Positions 10,801 through 19,400 of a stretch of 35,541 bases of DNA are shown here, piece after piece (within the stretch, counting starts at the first letter, position 1; every line of letters begins with the position of its first letter). Below the pieces are notes generated by a model. That model was not told where the DNA came from, did no database searches, and was given only the letters and a program-made list of their open reading frames with translations. The stretch lies in contig NZ_BSYI01000053.1 in NCBI RefSeq assembly GCF_030270585.1, positions 1 through 35,541 on the forward strand, read 5' to 3'. A program made the position numbers and the translations under genes. The DNA is from Paralimibaculum aggregatum. GTDB lineage: Bacteria; Pseudomonadota; Alphaproteobacteria; Rhodobacterales; Rhodobacteraceae.

Positions 10801-12961
10801 GCACGGTGCCGACCGAGAGCACGCTGCCGCCGGTGCCGCCGCCATCCGAGATGGAATGGCCGAGCACGCCGAAGGCATGGTCGCCGGACGTGGAGATGGA
10901 CGCATCGCCGTGCAGCGTGATGTCGACCGCCCCGCCGGTGCCGCCGGCGCCGCCCTGCCCGCCGACCGTGTAGACACCGATGGTCGATCCACCATTGCCG
11001 CCACCGCCGCCGACCGACTGGCCGACGACGCCGACAGCCGCCACGCCGGCGGTCGCGACGGACTGGTAGACATCGATCGTGACCGTGCCGCCGTCGCCGC
11101 CCTGCTGCGCATCGCCCGCAACCGAGATCAGCCCGAGGCTCGGATCGACATCGCCGCCGCCGCCGCCGACCGAATGGGCAAGGATGCCGATGGAATGCGC
11201 GCCCGACGTGGTGATCTCGTCACTGCTGCTCACGGTGACGCTCGCCCCCGCGCCGCCGCCGCCGGCATCCGCGCTGCTCTGGCCCGCGAGCACAAAGCTC
11301 GCGCCGCCGCCGCCGCCCGCCCCGCCGAAGCTCTGGGCATGGATGCCGAAGGATCGCTCGCCGAGGGTGGTGATATAGCCGTAGTCGCCTGCCCCGGTGA
11401 TGACCGTCACCGGGCCGCCGTTGCCGCCATCGCCGGCATCCGGGTCGGTGAACTCCACGATGCCGTCGCCATCCGGGTCCTGATAGCCACCGGTGCCGCC
11501 CTCGCTGATCGCGACGATGGCATGGCCTTCATAGCCGTCGGTGGTGGTCCGGACGTCATTCTTCGTGGTGACCAGGAGTTCGGACCCGTCGCCGCCATCG
11601 GCGCCGCTGGCCTGGCCGCGGCCGATGCCGCCATCGCCGCCGCGCGAGAAGGCACCAACGCCGATGGTGTTGTCGCCCGTGACCTCGATCTCCGCGCCGT
11701 CGATCGTGATGAAGCTCTCGCTGTTCGTGGCACCGCCGCCGACGCCGGCCACCCCGTCGGTGATGTTGGGCGAGGGCGACTGGCCGCCGGTGCCGCCCTG
11801 CGTGTAGCCGATGACCGCCCCGGACTGCCCGGCATGGACGGTTGCCTCCACGGCGCCGGTCGCATCCACCGAGATGCGGCGGGTGACCGTGATCTCGAAC
11901 CGGCTCTGCTGGCCGCCCGCGCCGCCGGGGTCCGAATTGTCCTCGGAAGCGGCGCCGTTGCCGCTGCGGTTGAAGACCGAGATGCCGGCAATCCCGTTTT
12001 CCGGCCCGGCGGCGGTCCAGGTGCCGTCGAGATCGATGTCCCCCGCGCTGGTGACAACGCTGACCCCCGGCTGGCCGCCGTCGCCGTTCTCGCTCCCCCC
12101 GTTGCCGGAGAAGTTCTCGATCCGGATCGCATTCAGCGTGCCGGCGCCGGTCGCGACGAAGTCGATATCGTCGTTGTTGATGATCGTGACCTGGCGAGCG
12201 AGGCCGCCATCGCCGCCCATGTCGTCCTGGCCACCATCGCCGGCGCCGCCGTTCTCCTGGCCACCGGTCCCCGAGATGCTGGAGCCGAAGATCGCGACAC
12301 CGCCACTCGGCAGCGTCATGTCGATGTCGATGTACCGGTTGTTCGTGATGGTCACGAGGCCGCCCTGGCCACCCAGGCCACCATCGCCGGAGCTGCTGGC
12401 ATGGCCGCCGGTACCGCCGGCCCCGGCCCCGAGCAGCCCGAAGAACAGGCCAGGATCATCGAACAGGCCCATATATCCCGAGATGACGTTGCTCTGGGCG
12501 TTCCTGCTCTGGTCGGGCGTTCCGCGGCCGCGCAGTTCGCCATCGTTGATGATCGCGATGCGGCCGCCGTCATGCCCGGGCTCAGCCGCGTCGCGGCCGC
12601 CCTGCTCCGACACGGTGCCGCCGCCATCCGTGCCGTTGATCACCACCTGGGCGATCACGTTCTGGCCGCTGTCGGCCTCGAAATTCGTGTTGTTGGTCAG
12701 CGTGTATGTGCCGGTGGCGCCGCTGTTGATGCTCTTGACCGCGACATAGCCGTTGCTCGAGCCGTCGAGCGTGCAGCTGCCGCTGCTGTTGTCGTCGACG
12801 CTGCCGCAACTGGCCATGGCGGGCCCGGCCAGCAGCAGCGCGGCCACCGAGCTCGTTGCCATCAGCGCGCCGAGACAGAGCCGCGTCGGTCTCCGTGTAG
12901 CCTGTAGCGCTGCGTGATCGGGCGACGGAAGGATCGGAGAGCGGTCTGCGCGCATCTGCAT
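4847..12961 (-). CDS. Giant glycine-rich autotransporter (type Va-like adhesin)
   Basis: The protein is about 2,704 residues from the ATG at 12961; a second ATG two codons in is equally possible, and no strong ribosome binding site decides. A signal peptide with a long N-region ends near residue 50 (hydrophobic ATSSVAALLLAGPAMA, cut before SCGS). The passenger, about 51-2410, is a beta-helix-like array of roughly 23 repeats of about 70-110 residues. Each is built on a core like GILAQSIGGGGG followed by glycine-rich turns and a T-T-x-G-D/A-H strand. The last ~285 residues form an autotransporter beta-barrel ending in VEWRF with terminal Phe, the BAM recognition signature. The mature protein has only eight cysteines, in four close pairs (52/63, 1380/1412, 1843/1854, 2419/2430). 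An acidic Glu/Gly stretch lies near 1066-1095. Likely role: surface adhesion or biofilm. No cytotoxic or protease motif is visible. A 2,125-codon antisense ORF is a GC artefact. Confidence 0.93.
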   Translation of the reverse strand: MQMRADRSPILPSPDHAALQATRRPTRLCLGALMATSSVAALLLAGPAMASCGSVDDNSSGSCTLDGSSNGYVAVKSINSGATGTYTLTNNTNFEADSGQNVIAQVVINGTDGGGTVSEQGGRDAAEPGHDGGRIAIINDGELRGRGTPDQSRNAQSNVISGYMGLFDDPGLFFGLLGAGAGGTGGHASSSGDGGLGGQGGLVTITNNRYIDIDMTLPSGGVAIFGSSISGTGGQENGGAGDGGQDDMGGDGGLARQVTIINNDDIDFVATGAGTLNAIRIENFSGNGGSENGDGGQPGVSVVTSAGDIDLDGTWTAAGPENGIAGISVFNRSGNGAASEDNSDPGGAGGQQSRFEITVTRRISVDATGAVEATVHAGQSGAVIGYTQGGTGGQSPSPNITDGVAGVGGGATNSESFITIDGAEIEVTGDNTIGVGAFSRGGDGGIGRGQASGADGGDGSELLVTTKNDVRTTTDGYEGHAIVAISEGGTGGYQDPDGDGIVEFTDPDAGDGGNGGPVTVITGAGDYGYITTLGERSFGIHAQSFGGAGGGGGASFVLAGQSSADAGGGGAGASVTVSSSDEITTSGAHSIGILAHSVGGGGGDVDPSLGLISVAGDAQQGGDGGTVTIDVYQSVATAGVAAVGVVGQSVGGGGGNGGSTIGVYTVGGQGGAGGTGGAVDITLHGDASISTSGDHAFGVLGHSISDGGGTGGSVLSVGTVLPTVGIGGTGGSGGQAGPVAISTDENDLGAEIRTTGANGHAIVAQSVGGGGGTGGDAVATGFLDLGSFAIAGGGGGAGNGSTVDVTLDRADITTIGSHGTGILAQSIGGGGGAGGSASSFDLNLGFSLAASVGGGGGGGGAGAATTVSLSDVTITTGDAAYVDVTNGHGVLAQSVGGSGGYGGSSATRSTAITIPSEVTEGVPLPTIELGASVGGGGGAGGNSGPVTVSLSDTEIHTIGDGSFGIFGQAVGGAGGAGGSATTMGVIRTIPGSESPLKANVNVSVGGGGAAGGDGGTVTGTLADGSGIVTDGLFSNAVHLQSIGGGGGDAGFGSAEAYTPDFLASGVKRIKGSGEDEGEGGGEGGGEGEEGEDSKKIPALSFKANIGVGGTGGNGGAGGTVRFSHGEDSEITTNGSGSNGVLLQTVGGSGGTSQGVSVGASFGGLTPGGLAGEFIPTSATVKVGRAGPLGGSGGAIDEAVFDGTITTFGADASGVVIQSIGGGGGIGGSVGGGDADETGLVREVDELKVDLSQLFDISLAFGGSGGAAGDGAPIASAGGSNGLRLSGSVTTFGDHAKGLLVQSIGGGGGSGGAGTVDTSISLIRAFAAVGGTGGAAGDGGRVELQLDGGTVATGGFASHGIVLQSIGGGGGAGGDASRSACSPINLGGGYAAKLLDDYDGPLSSDDAEPTQRCLDFVNSNDVEGDGGASGDGGAVSIVAAPSGAREVTVMTAGDHAHAFVAQSVGSGGGFYASGTSLELDYPDENTAPQGQQSVIVLDEDGNPVTVDYYGYRMFVGLGGNGMGGASIPGAGGAVDLDAVFALATAGDASAGLLAQSIGGGGGFFGGSGISGLQLGGQGSGVNASGDEVTVTLEQNSSIATTGHGAHGLVAQSIGGGGGFATGTLAPDAVSEDAPIAITVGGTGDANGAGGRVTATIGVFSDGDPVSVDTAGDLSRGVIAQSIGGGGGAYAGITDELGAPYVDVPIRAGDESSGPGGAVSVHLLGAVSTAGLGADGIVAQSIGAGGGIADIADRSGDDAADVDIGVGGTGGGNGNAGPVDINLDGDKPNPVATLGDFAYGILAQSIGGGGGSVFDATSSAAGKLVVGGAFDSPGSSLGSSTNDSCDATRGNGDTGCAVRVSDYIASLTTLGDDAHGLVAQSVAGGGGVGRVVGNQSGTGIDITLGGSQAMESDAGDVLIELQAGALSTGGNRAHGIVAQSIAGGGGIASAGSTFYTRGVAIGDASGSGQAGDVTVNWRGNLLQTGGDHAHGLVAQSIGGGGGIGGDASSQGLSLDNAGYSSGGSGDGGAVTVTFGGTLDVSGVGAMGVVAQSIGGGGGLWGWGGGSFAGTAQGGGLQTSAGPVSITQEAASTITASGEYGIGIFAQAQATDTADAPISITVNGSVIGGLGDGASAILVSGGNGSNTLTVSSTGSLDAASGVAVSFDATGGTADALLTVDSSGPIMGDFVGTGTITELAASDFMAAAIARPIHIENRETGTLSGRIYHADIRNAGTFHLAGQDMKDDVLIAGDFSQLETGALVAEIDFATAVGDRLRIEGDARFGGTLRVVPETAVKGAEFTLISVGGEIEGAFAEISPGVFEYAQYAEAGTLTLAPISADFNRPEFGLDSGQAEVARYLGAVFETSDAGLADVIGLAARIADETPGDFGDALSRLSPGATVADGAAAFALSDRRLDGLIGCEGFATTADGACFKVTASGALIDEDSRDGAIGYDGSVFTAALGAEIALADGLSAGFALGFERSDYDGNGGLGTSEGNTGTVGASVTQRWGDFSLSLAGSASVGTFETERLVAFGERLGTAEGGHTGFSAAGRVRAAYDIGFGATTLTPMLDLDVIHSATDSYRETGAGGLDLVVSGGSETGVRVEPALAIRHDVSFENGLGVSAFGRLGVSVSSADSFAVDARFAGASAAAGTFESAVPVSRVLGRVSLGAAIRATDSIDIGARYDGAFGSNSSGHAVTLAVEWRF
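6797..9844. repeat. Interspersed exact DNA repeats inside the autotransporter gene
   Basis: The 20-base string CCGCCGCCGCCGATCGACTG occurs exactly at 6797, 6963, 7539, 7907, 8115, 8856 and 9825 (start positions, plus strand). It encodes the QSIGGGGG core on the minus strand. Many near copies with one or two changes extend to about 11.3 kb. These are in-frame homologous blocks that would allow slippage or recombination to change passenger length. Confidence 0.85.
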
Positions 12962-13325
12962 CTGCCAGCCATTGGTCGGATCTGTTTGCCGCCATTTGAG
13001 GCGCCCAATTGTGGCGCCGGCATGGCGAAACCGGAAGTTTCTTTCGCAGACCAGGTCGACAGCGCGCCTTCCCCCTGCCCGGAGCGCGGACAGTCTCCCG
13101 ACCTTGCACCGATTCCTGCCGGGTCGGAACTGGTGGAGAGTGCACGGTCCGCGCGGCCCGATCGGCCTGAGGATCGGGACGGAACGTGCCCACGATCCCG
13201 CCGATTCTGACACCGGTGCCCCCTGCTGCCGCCAGCGCAGATCCCGCCGCACCGAGGCGCCCGCACCGGCATGAGCATGCCGATCGCGACGGAGCCGCCC
13301 CCATCGCTCACAATGCAGATCAGCC
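12962..13325. promoter_or_regulatory. Intergenic region upstream of autotransporter
   Basis: About 360 bases lie between the autotransporter start and the IS5 remnant. The autotransporter frame stays open upstream to 13252, but the added residues are Arg/Cys/Trp-rich and precede a clear signal peptide, so they are most likely untranslated. The promoter must lie here, but I could not identify a convincing -35/-10 pair. Confidence 0.4.
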
Positions 13326-13329
13326 CCTC

Positions 13330-14250
13330 ATCCTGGTGGAACACGCGGTGTGGTCGTCGCCGGCGCCGGCCCCTGCCTCGGCCTCGGCCTGGTGGACCAG
13401 GCAGCTTGGGCAAAGCGGAGCCGGCGAGGAAAGGCGGCAGCATGGAGGGAGCCGCGGACCCGTGCGGCCATCCTGTCGCAGCGGCGAAAGGGCTTGAAGG
13501 ATATGACCATGATCTCGATGCGGTTCCGGGGCCGGCAGCGTTTCCGGTCGGACCCGCCGCACTCCCGGCGATCGGATACCCTAGGGATGACGGGCCTGAG
13601 GCGACACCCGAAGCGCGGCTCGCCGGCATCGTATCAGTTGCCGGCGGACAGCTCTCACGGATGATCGTCCACGAGCCAGAGCGTCTTCCCGGCGGCGACA
13701 TGTCCGCAGTCTGGCCGAACACCGGATCGACCGCAGCCGGCAGTCCATGCGCATCGCCGATCTCGCTCTCCTCACCGAGATGCCATTGTGAGGTCGGCCG
13801 AGGGCGTTGACCTTCCCCTTCCGGCCCCACAGGGCCACCGGAAGGCCGGCTCGTCCTCTGCGTCTTCCCCCGGCGCCATATTAGCGCGCCCGAACCGCGG
13901 TGCTGTCGATCATTGGCAACCTCGGTTCGCTGCCCCCGGAGCCAACGGGCGCATCAGGGATCGCCTCGAGGACGTCCGCACCTCGCTAGCGCCCCTCGCC
14001 AAAAGTGTTCCACGTGCCAGGGAGTCCTGATCCGTGCGACCCGAAAGATGCCTTCGAGCCCGAAGCGATCGTCGATCGAGGGGCCGTAACGCCAGCCGAA
14101 TTTCGGCGGAAGACGAGGCGCGATCAGCTCCCGGGCGGCGCCCCCGAAGAGATCCCGATCCAGGGCAGGCTTCCAATTTCCAGCCACGAACCACGCCATC
14201 CACCACCCGCCCCTCTTGGTCGCAAGGCCTAGAGCATTGTCCCGACATGC
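13330..14250 (-). pseudogene. Decayed IS5-family (IS427-like) transposase
   Basis: Four blocks of an IS5/IS427-type DDE transposase appear in order on the minus strand, in different frames. Near 14140-14000 is the N-terminal block ELIAPRLPPKF, then SIDDRFGLEGIF and RTPWH. Near 13915-13875 is the first catalytic-Asp block, reading IDSTAVRAR, stop, YGAGG, where the family has IDSTxVRAHQHAAG; a Q codon has become TAA. Near 13840-13790 is the KVNALGRPHN block (the family's TKIHAVVDALGRP). Near 13520-13440 is the C-terminal block RIEIMVISFKPFRRCDRMA (family: RIEIMFGRLKDWRRIATRY). Frameshifts and stops show long inactivity. No terminal inverted repeats were identified. Confidence 0.85.
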
Positions 14251-14329
14251 CGGCTTGGCGAGCAAGTTTCCCACGAGATCCGGTGCTTGGTCCAACGGGG
14301 GCCGGGAGGACTGCCAGCATGGAAAGCAC

Positions 14330-14645
14330 AGAATTGATCCGACGATCTATTGCGGCAAGTACCCGCGGCGGTCGAGGCGGAGGCCGTGTTTCGGCAGGTG
14401 GCGCTCTAACATTAGTGAGAACACGGCGATCCGCAGGGTGGCGAGGTGACGTCGCATCCGCACGCCGCCGGCAAGACCCCTAGGCGCAGCCCGCCGCTCG
14501 ATCCGTATCGCGACCCGTACCGTTCCGGCCGTCGGAGCCGTCGAGCGGCGGCAGCACATCGCGCTGGCCGAGTTGATCGGGCTCGTCCGCGAGCACTCCG
14601 GCTCCGGCGTCGCCATCGGGGCCATGTGGCGATACTGATACGGCG
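14330..14645 (+). pseudogene. Possible IS630-type transposase N-terminal fragment
   Basis: On the plus strand, the stretch around 14550-14635 reads HIALAELIGLVREHSGSG, then VAIGAMWRY, and hits a stop. This matches the shape of the second helix-turn-helix of IS630-type transposases (LAELRALL, then VSVGTLWRF). A damaged region before it (14330-14500) could be the first HTH. The catalytic domain is not found downstream. The assignment rests on one short block, so it is tentative. Confidence 0.35.
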
Positions 14646-15367
14646 CCTGTCTCCGCTATCGTGATCGGGCGGGGAATGACTGTGTTGGGTGCTTGTCGGA
14701 AGGGGTGGCGAAGCGGGCCTTGGCGATGCATTGCGCTCGCGGGCGTCGCCGGATCCCTGCCGGCGCGGTTCAGGACGGGAAGCGGCGGCTTCCTAGCCGC
14801 CTCGCCAGCCGGCAGATCGCCGCATGCCACAGTGCCCGGCGGAGCTGCGGACTGAGCGCCATGCTGACGCCTAAAGGGAGGATGTGCCTAGGCTCCCCGG
14901 CAAGGCCGTGGAACGGGATGGCATCCGGCCCGGCTCCGGCGGATCGCCAGCCCCCTCAGGCGCCCCCGAAGACTACGAGGGCTACCGATTCGGGCGAAGG
15001 CTCCACCGCCTTCACGTGTCGCGGCATCGAGAGCATCCAGGAGATCGTCGTGGGCGTCCGCTCCCGGAGCGGCGACATCGGGGGCAATTCCCGATCGACG
15101 ACAGCTGCGACCCAGAGAGCATTGAACGCATCAGAGCCGATGAGCCGCGGAGCGAATCGACCGGCAACGTCAAGGGGTGTGGAGGGTGCGGCTCTGCACT
15201 ATTGCCTCGGGCATGGCGGCGAAGCGCCATTGCGACTTCCGCGAGAGCTAGGAGAGCTTCTAAGGCGCCTCGGCTGCCGAGCCCTGCCCCGAGCCCGGAC
15301 CGACAGGCGAAAGGCATGGCGACTTTGCGATCACCGCAACGTCAACCCGCTCGCAGCCGCGCACCCC
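14646..15367. other. Decayed DNA between transposase remnants
   Basis: No intact gene and no recognisable family on either strand. If the neighbouring IS21 remnant was complete, its istB would have lain here on the minus strand, but I do not see the Walker A block (GxxGxGKT) of IstB, so istB appears lost or too decayed to recognise. Confidence 0.4.
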
Positions 15368-15990
15368 CGGGCCTCCGGCCGCTCCGGCTCGGCCGCGCGG
15401 CAGGCCTGTCTTCCGCAATATACCGCGGCGCCGGGAGATCCGCGGCCGCGCAAACTCGGAGCGACGATCCCGCGCGCGGCCAGCCGCTCTCATGTTCCAC
15501 CGGCCGCTTGTCGCCGCAATTGACGATGTCGGCCTCGGCGCATCCGGGGGCGCATGTCCCGCCCCCGCCTCCGGCGCCAGTTGCCCCGCCGCACCCCCCG
15601 CCGCATCCCGGCGTACGACCGAAACACCGAAACGCCTGTCTCCTCGCCCGCTGGCGCATGCCGGAAACGACAATCGCCAGGGGTCATGGACCGTCCTGCC
15701 GCGGTCGAAGGCGCGCCTGTGCTCACCGAGCATCCATCCGTTCCGGCGGATCTCGATCCGCACAGCACGGACCGGGGTCTCGACATGGCGCCCGACCACC
15801 GAGGCAGGAAGCGGGAAGGCGTTGCCGTCGACGCGCAAGAGGCAGGTCTCCGACACGGAAACCGGAACAGCAGGGAAGCAGCCAATGCGGCTGCGACAGG
15901 GCACGTGACTCGGCCGCCCTGGGCCGAACACGTCTCGGCCCGTGCGATCAGCCATCTCAGCCAAGTGTTGCGCCCTCGCCCGGGCAACGC
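15368..15990 (-). pseudogene. istA: IS21-family IstA transposase remnant, copy B (C-terminal part)
   Basis: From about 15960 downward on the minus strand one frame reads GRDVFGPGRPSHVPC, then VSVSETCLLRVDGNAFPLP, VRIEIRRNGWMLGEHRRAF and DRGRTVHDPW. This follows the C-terminal half of IS21-family IstA closely (the family has RTVxEVFExERP, VSKTCLVRFDxNxYSV, ADRIVIxxDGxxVGEHxRSF, GRGQTVYDPW). Below about 15690 the frame breaks, but fragments such as EADIV and LPAPRYIAEDR fit the family's last segment. The upstream DDE catalytic domain is not recognisable. The last ~320 bases have a diverged copy at 1341-1690. Confidence 0.8.
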
Positions 15991-16492
15991 AGCGGTCCTC
16001 AGGCCAGACGTCGCGCTTGGCGTGCCCGCGACGCGATCTTGCGGTGCGAGGACGGGCAGCCCTCCCTCGCCCACCAGATCTTCGAGGCGCTCATCCGGCA
16101 TCGTTGTCGGGCCAGTGGCGCAGCACGGTCCAGTTCAACCGCCGGCATCGCGATCCCCGCCCCGACCACCTCGGCAGCATCGACAACCCCCGGAACCGTG
16201 GCGCTCCCGACCGGACGACGTTCACACATCAGGAGGTCCCCTTGCCGCGCTGATCCGTATAGTGGTTCTTCACCGCTGGAACCGGATCGGCAGCGTGGGT
16301 GTCGGTTCATGAATGGCCAGATGCGGGAGGGCAGCCGCCGCGCGAGGATTGGCGGGGGAACCAGGCGGATACTGCCAGGTTGACCCATCTGCCGGCCGCC
16401 TGTTGCTCCGACCGCGCCAGCGTGCCGGCGTGAGGCTCCGGTTTCGGACGGGCGGTCGTCGAAGGAAATGGCCGACGCCGCCCGGCAGGGCT
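15991..16492. other. Decayed DNA, no gene recognised
   Basis: This lies between the istA remnant and the 3' end of the kinase-domain gene. On the minus strand it could hold the ruined 5' part of istA, but no catalytic or HTH block can be identified. No clear terminator hairpin with a T-run was seen for the kinase gene. Confidence 0.4.
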
Positions 16493-19400
16493 TCAGGCCA
16501 CCATCGGCGTCTCGGACATGTCTCCGGGGGCGGGTGCGAGCAGCGCCGTCCACTCCTGCCTGGCGGCATCGAAGGCCGCCTGGTCCGCGGTGTCGATCGC
16601 CTCGCGCAGCGACAGGTGCAGTCTGCGTGCATGCGGGGCAAGGGCGTCCTGCGCCGACTGATCCGCGCTGTCACGTTCGGCGATGAGGGTTGCGAGCGCC
16701 ACCTCCAGCCGGTCCCGCAGCTGCGCCTCCGAGGCAATCGCGCCGCGCAGGTCGAAGATCGTCCGCACCGCAACGGTCTGGGCGCCCAGGAGATTGCCCG
16801 CAGCCCAGGCATCCGCCACGCGCTGGCGCTCGGCGGCGAAGGTCTCGCGGCCGGGCCGGCCGAGGACGGCCAGCATCGCGTCGATCTCGTCGAGACGCCC
16901 CGCAAGCGCCGCCTCCGCCGCTTCTGTGACCTCCTCCTCGGTCATCGCCATGATCCAGTCGATCTGCGCCTTGCTGCGCTTCAGCTCGAGGAGCCTTTCG
17001 AGCATCAGCTTGATGCTGCCCTCGCGGCCGCCCGTACCGCCCAGTCTCGCATACTCGGCGAGCCCGCCTTCCCGGGTGAAGGCCTGCCATTCCCGCAGCA
17101 CCTCGATCTTGTTCTTCAGCCGGTCGAAGCCCTCCTCGAAGCTCAGGGCAAAGGTGGCGCAGGAGGGCGACACCCGCGTGGCGGCAGCCCATTCGGCATC
17201 CCCTCCCAGGCCGTCATAGAGCGTCTCGAGGTCGGCGATCTGCCGGGCGAGCTCGCCCGCGTCCTCGGAGGCCTGGTCCGGCAGGTCGGACAGGCGGTCG
17301 GCTCTCTCGATGATGGCGATCTTGCTCGTGAGGCGCTTCTCGCTGGCCACCCGCGCCTCGAGCTCCGGATCGTTGGCGGTCGCGAGGGCGTCGGCGATCT
17401 GCTGCTCCAGCGAGGCGTTGGTCGCGCCGAGGCGGGCGATCCGCTCGACGAGGACGGGATTGGCGCCGAAGAACCCCTCGGCGGCCAGTCTCGAGAGGGA
17501 GCCGAACCAGCCGAGCCGCTTGAAATGGATCACCTGATCCCATTGCCGCTCGAGCTCTTGCCGGAACGGCTCGAACGCCTCCTGAGCCGCACGGTTGCGG
17601 CGAGCCTCGTCGCAGAGCGTGTCGGCGAGCGCGACCATGCCGTCGGCCGGACACTGCGCGATGCGCAGGGCGCCGGTGCCGAGCGCTTCGAAGAGCTCCT
17701 CGACCGTCAGCCGGTCGCAGGCCGCCTGCAGGAACTCGAGCCGTTTGGCGAGCCCTTCGATCGCCGCGTCCGATACCGCTCCGGCAAGCGCGCCGTGGCG
17801 GCCCTCGATGCCGTCGCGGGAACCGGCCATGGTCGCGGCGAGGCTCTGCGGGTCGATCCGCCCGAGCGCCTCCCGGGTCTCTGCCGCCAGCAGGTCCCGG
17901 GCCTGCGGGAAACAGGGGTCGAGCATCGCGTTCACGGAGCGGCCCAGGCTCTCGCGGCAGATCTGGAGCGCTTCGGGGTCGGGCAGGCCTGAGCCGTGAT
18001 CGATGGGAAGCAGGCCCGGATTGCCGCCATCGTCCATGGTCACCAGCAGGTTGTTGCCGTGCCGGTCGAGATTGGCGAACAGCATGTCGAAGACCGCGAT
18101 ATCGCCATATTCCCTAGCGTCGATCCGGGCCATCGCGTCGGGGTCGTCGCCCAGGACCTCGGCGACGCTGCCGATGTTGTCGGCGACCTTCTGCATCGAG
18201 CCCAGCATGGCGCCGGCATCCGGCTCGAACCCCGGCAGCACCGAGGCGTCGATCTCGGCCAGCACGGTCGGGCAAACACCGATCCGGAAGCCGGCCTCGG
18301 CCATCGCCTCGTCGAGCGTCCTGGCCAGCGCCTCGCGCGGCGCGCCGCTGCCCTGCGGCAGGCCGCTGAACACCGTGGCCTCGCGCACCGCCGGCTTGAA
18401 GATGAATGCCTTCTCGGCTCCGTCGTCGTCATAGCCGCCGCGCGCACGCTCGATCCACCAGGACTCGCTCGCGCCGCCCTCGGCCCCGAGGCCCGAGGCA
18501 CCCGCCCGGGAGACCCCCTGCTTCACCGCGGTCTCGGTGAAATAGAACTCCGCCTGAAGCTGCGCGAGCGCCTCCATGGCGGCGGCATCGGTCGGCTGCG
18601 CGGTGATCGCGTCGAAACGGACCGCGAGTTCGGCGAGCCTTGCGCGCTGCAGCGCGTTTCCGGCGACCTTGTCGAGGGCGGTCAGCTCGGCGAGCTTCGC
18701 CTCGAGCCTGGCGATGCGGGAGGCGCTGCCGCGCGCCGCCGCCTCGTCCAGCTCGGCCGCGAGGGATCTGCGACGATCCGCAAGGTCCGATACCGCTGCC
18801 GACGCGGCCTCGGCGAGCGCGGCAATGCGCGCCGCATCGGGCTGCTTCAGGCAGGCCGCACCGCGCTCGACGACCTTGCGCAGAAGCTTCTCGCCGCGCA
18901 GCGCCCTGGCGATCTCCGGGCTCGCGGTTACCGCGCCCGCCGGGAAGGCCGCCTTCTTCACATAGGCCATCTGCGGCGCAAGCTCGGCCTTGATGGCCTC
19001 GTGCTGCTCCCGGCGCCGCGCCTCGCTGCCGGCGTGGCCGGCACGGCGGCGCAAGTCGAGGATTTCGGCCTCCATCGGGTCGATGCCCGCCGCGATCGCG
19101 TCGAGATCGCCGCTCGCCAGATGGCTGCGGAAGCCGCGATAGGATGTCAGCGTGGCAATGGTCTGCGGCTGGCGCGCGATCGCCGAGCCGACGATCTCCC
19201 GCACGGCGTTGTCGATCGCCGCCATGCGGGCGGCCAGCGCCGGATCCAGCGCCTCCATGCCGGGGCGGGCACGGTCGAGCGCATCGAGCGCCGTCTGGCA
19301 CCGCGCCACCTCGGCCCTGATCATCGCGAGCAGGAACGCCCGCTCGTCCGGGGCCAGATCGGCATCATCGGCAATGCGCTGGACGAGGGCCCGCAGCGAG

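Noticed and set aside
6797-11350. Repeat array as a CRISPR
   Set aside because: Repeats are coding, irregularly spaced and in frame with the autotransporter; no cas genes are present.
10856-12907. A 683-codon plus-strand frame
   Set aside because: Antisense shadow of the autotransporter passenger with the same compositional bias; no domain recognised.
12962-13252. Upstream extension of the autotransporter to 13252
   Set aside because: It would bury the signal peptide about 147 residues in; the extra residues are Arg/Cys/Trp-rich and look untranslated.
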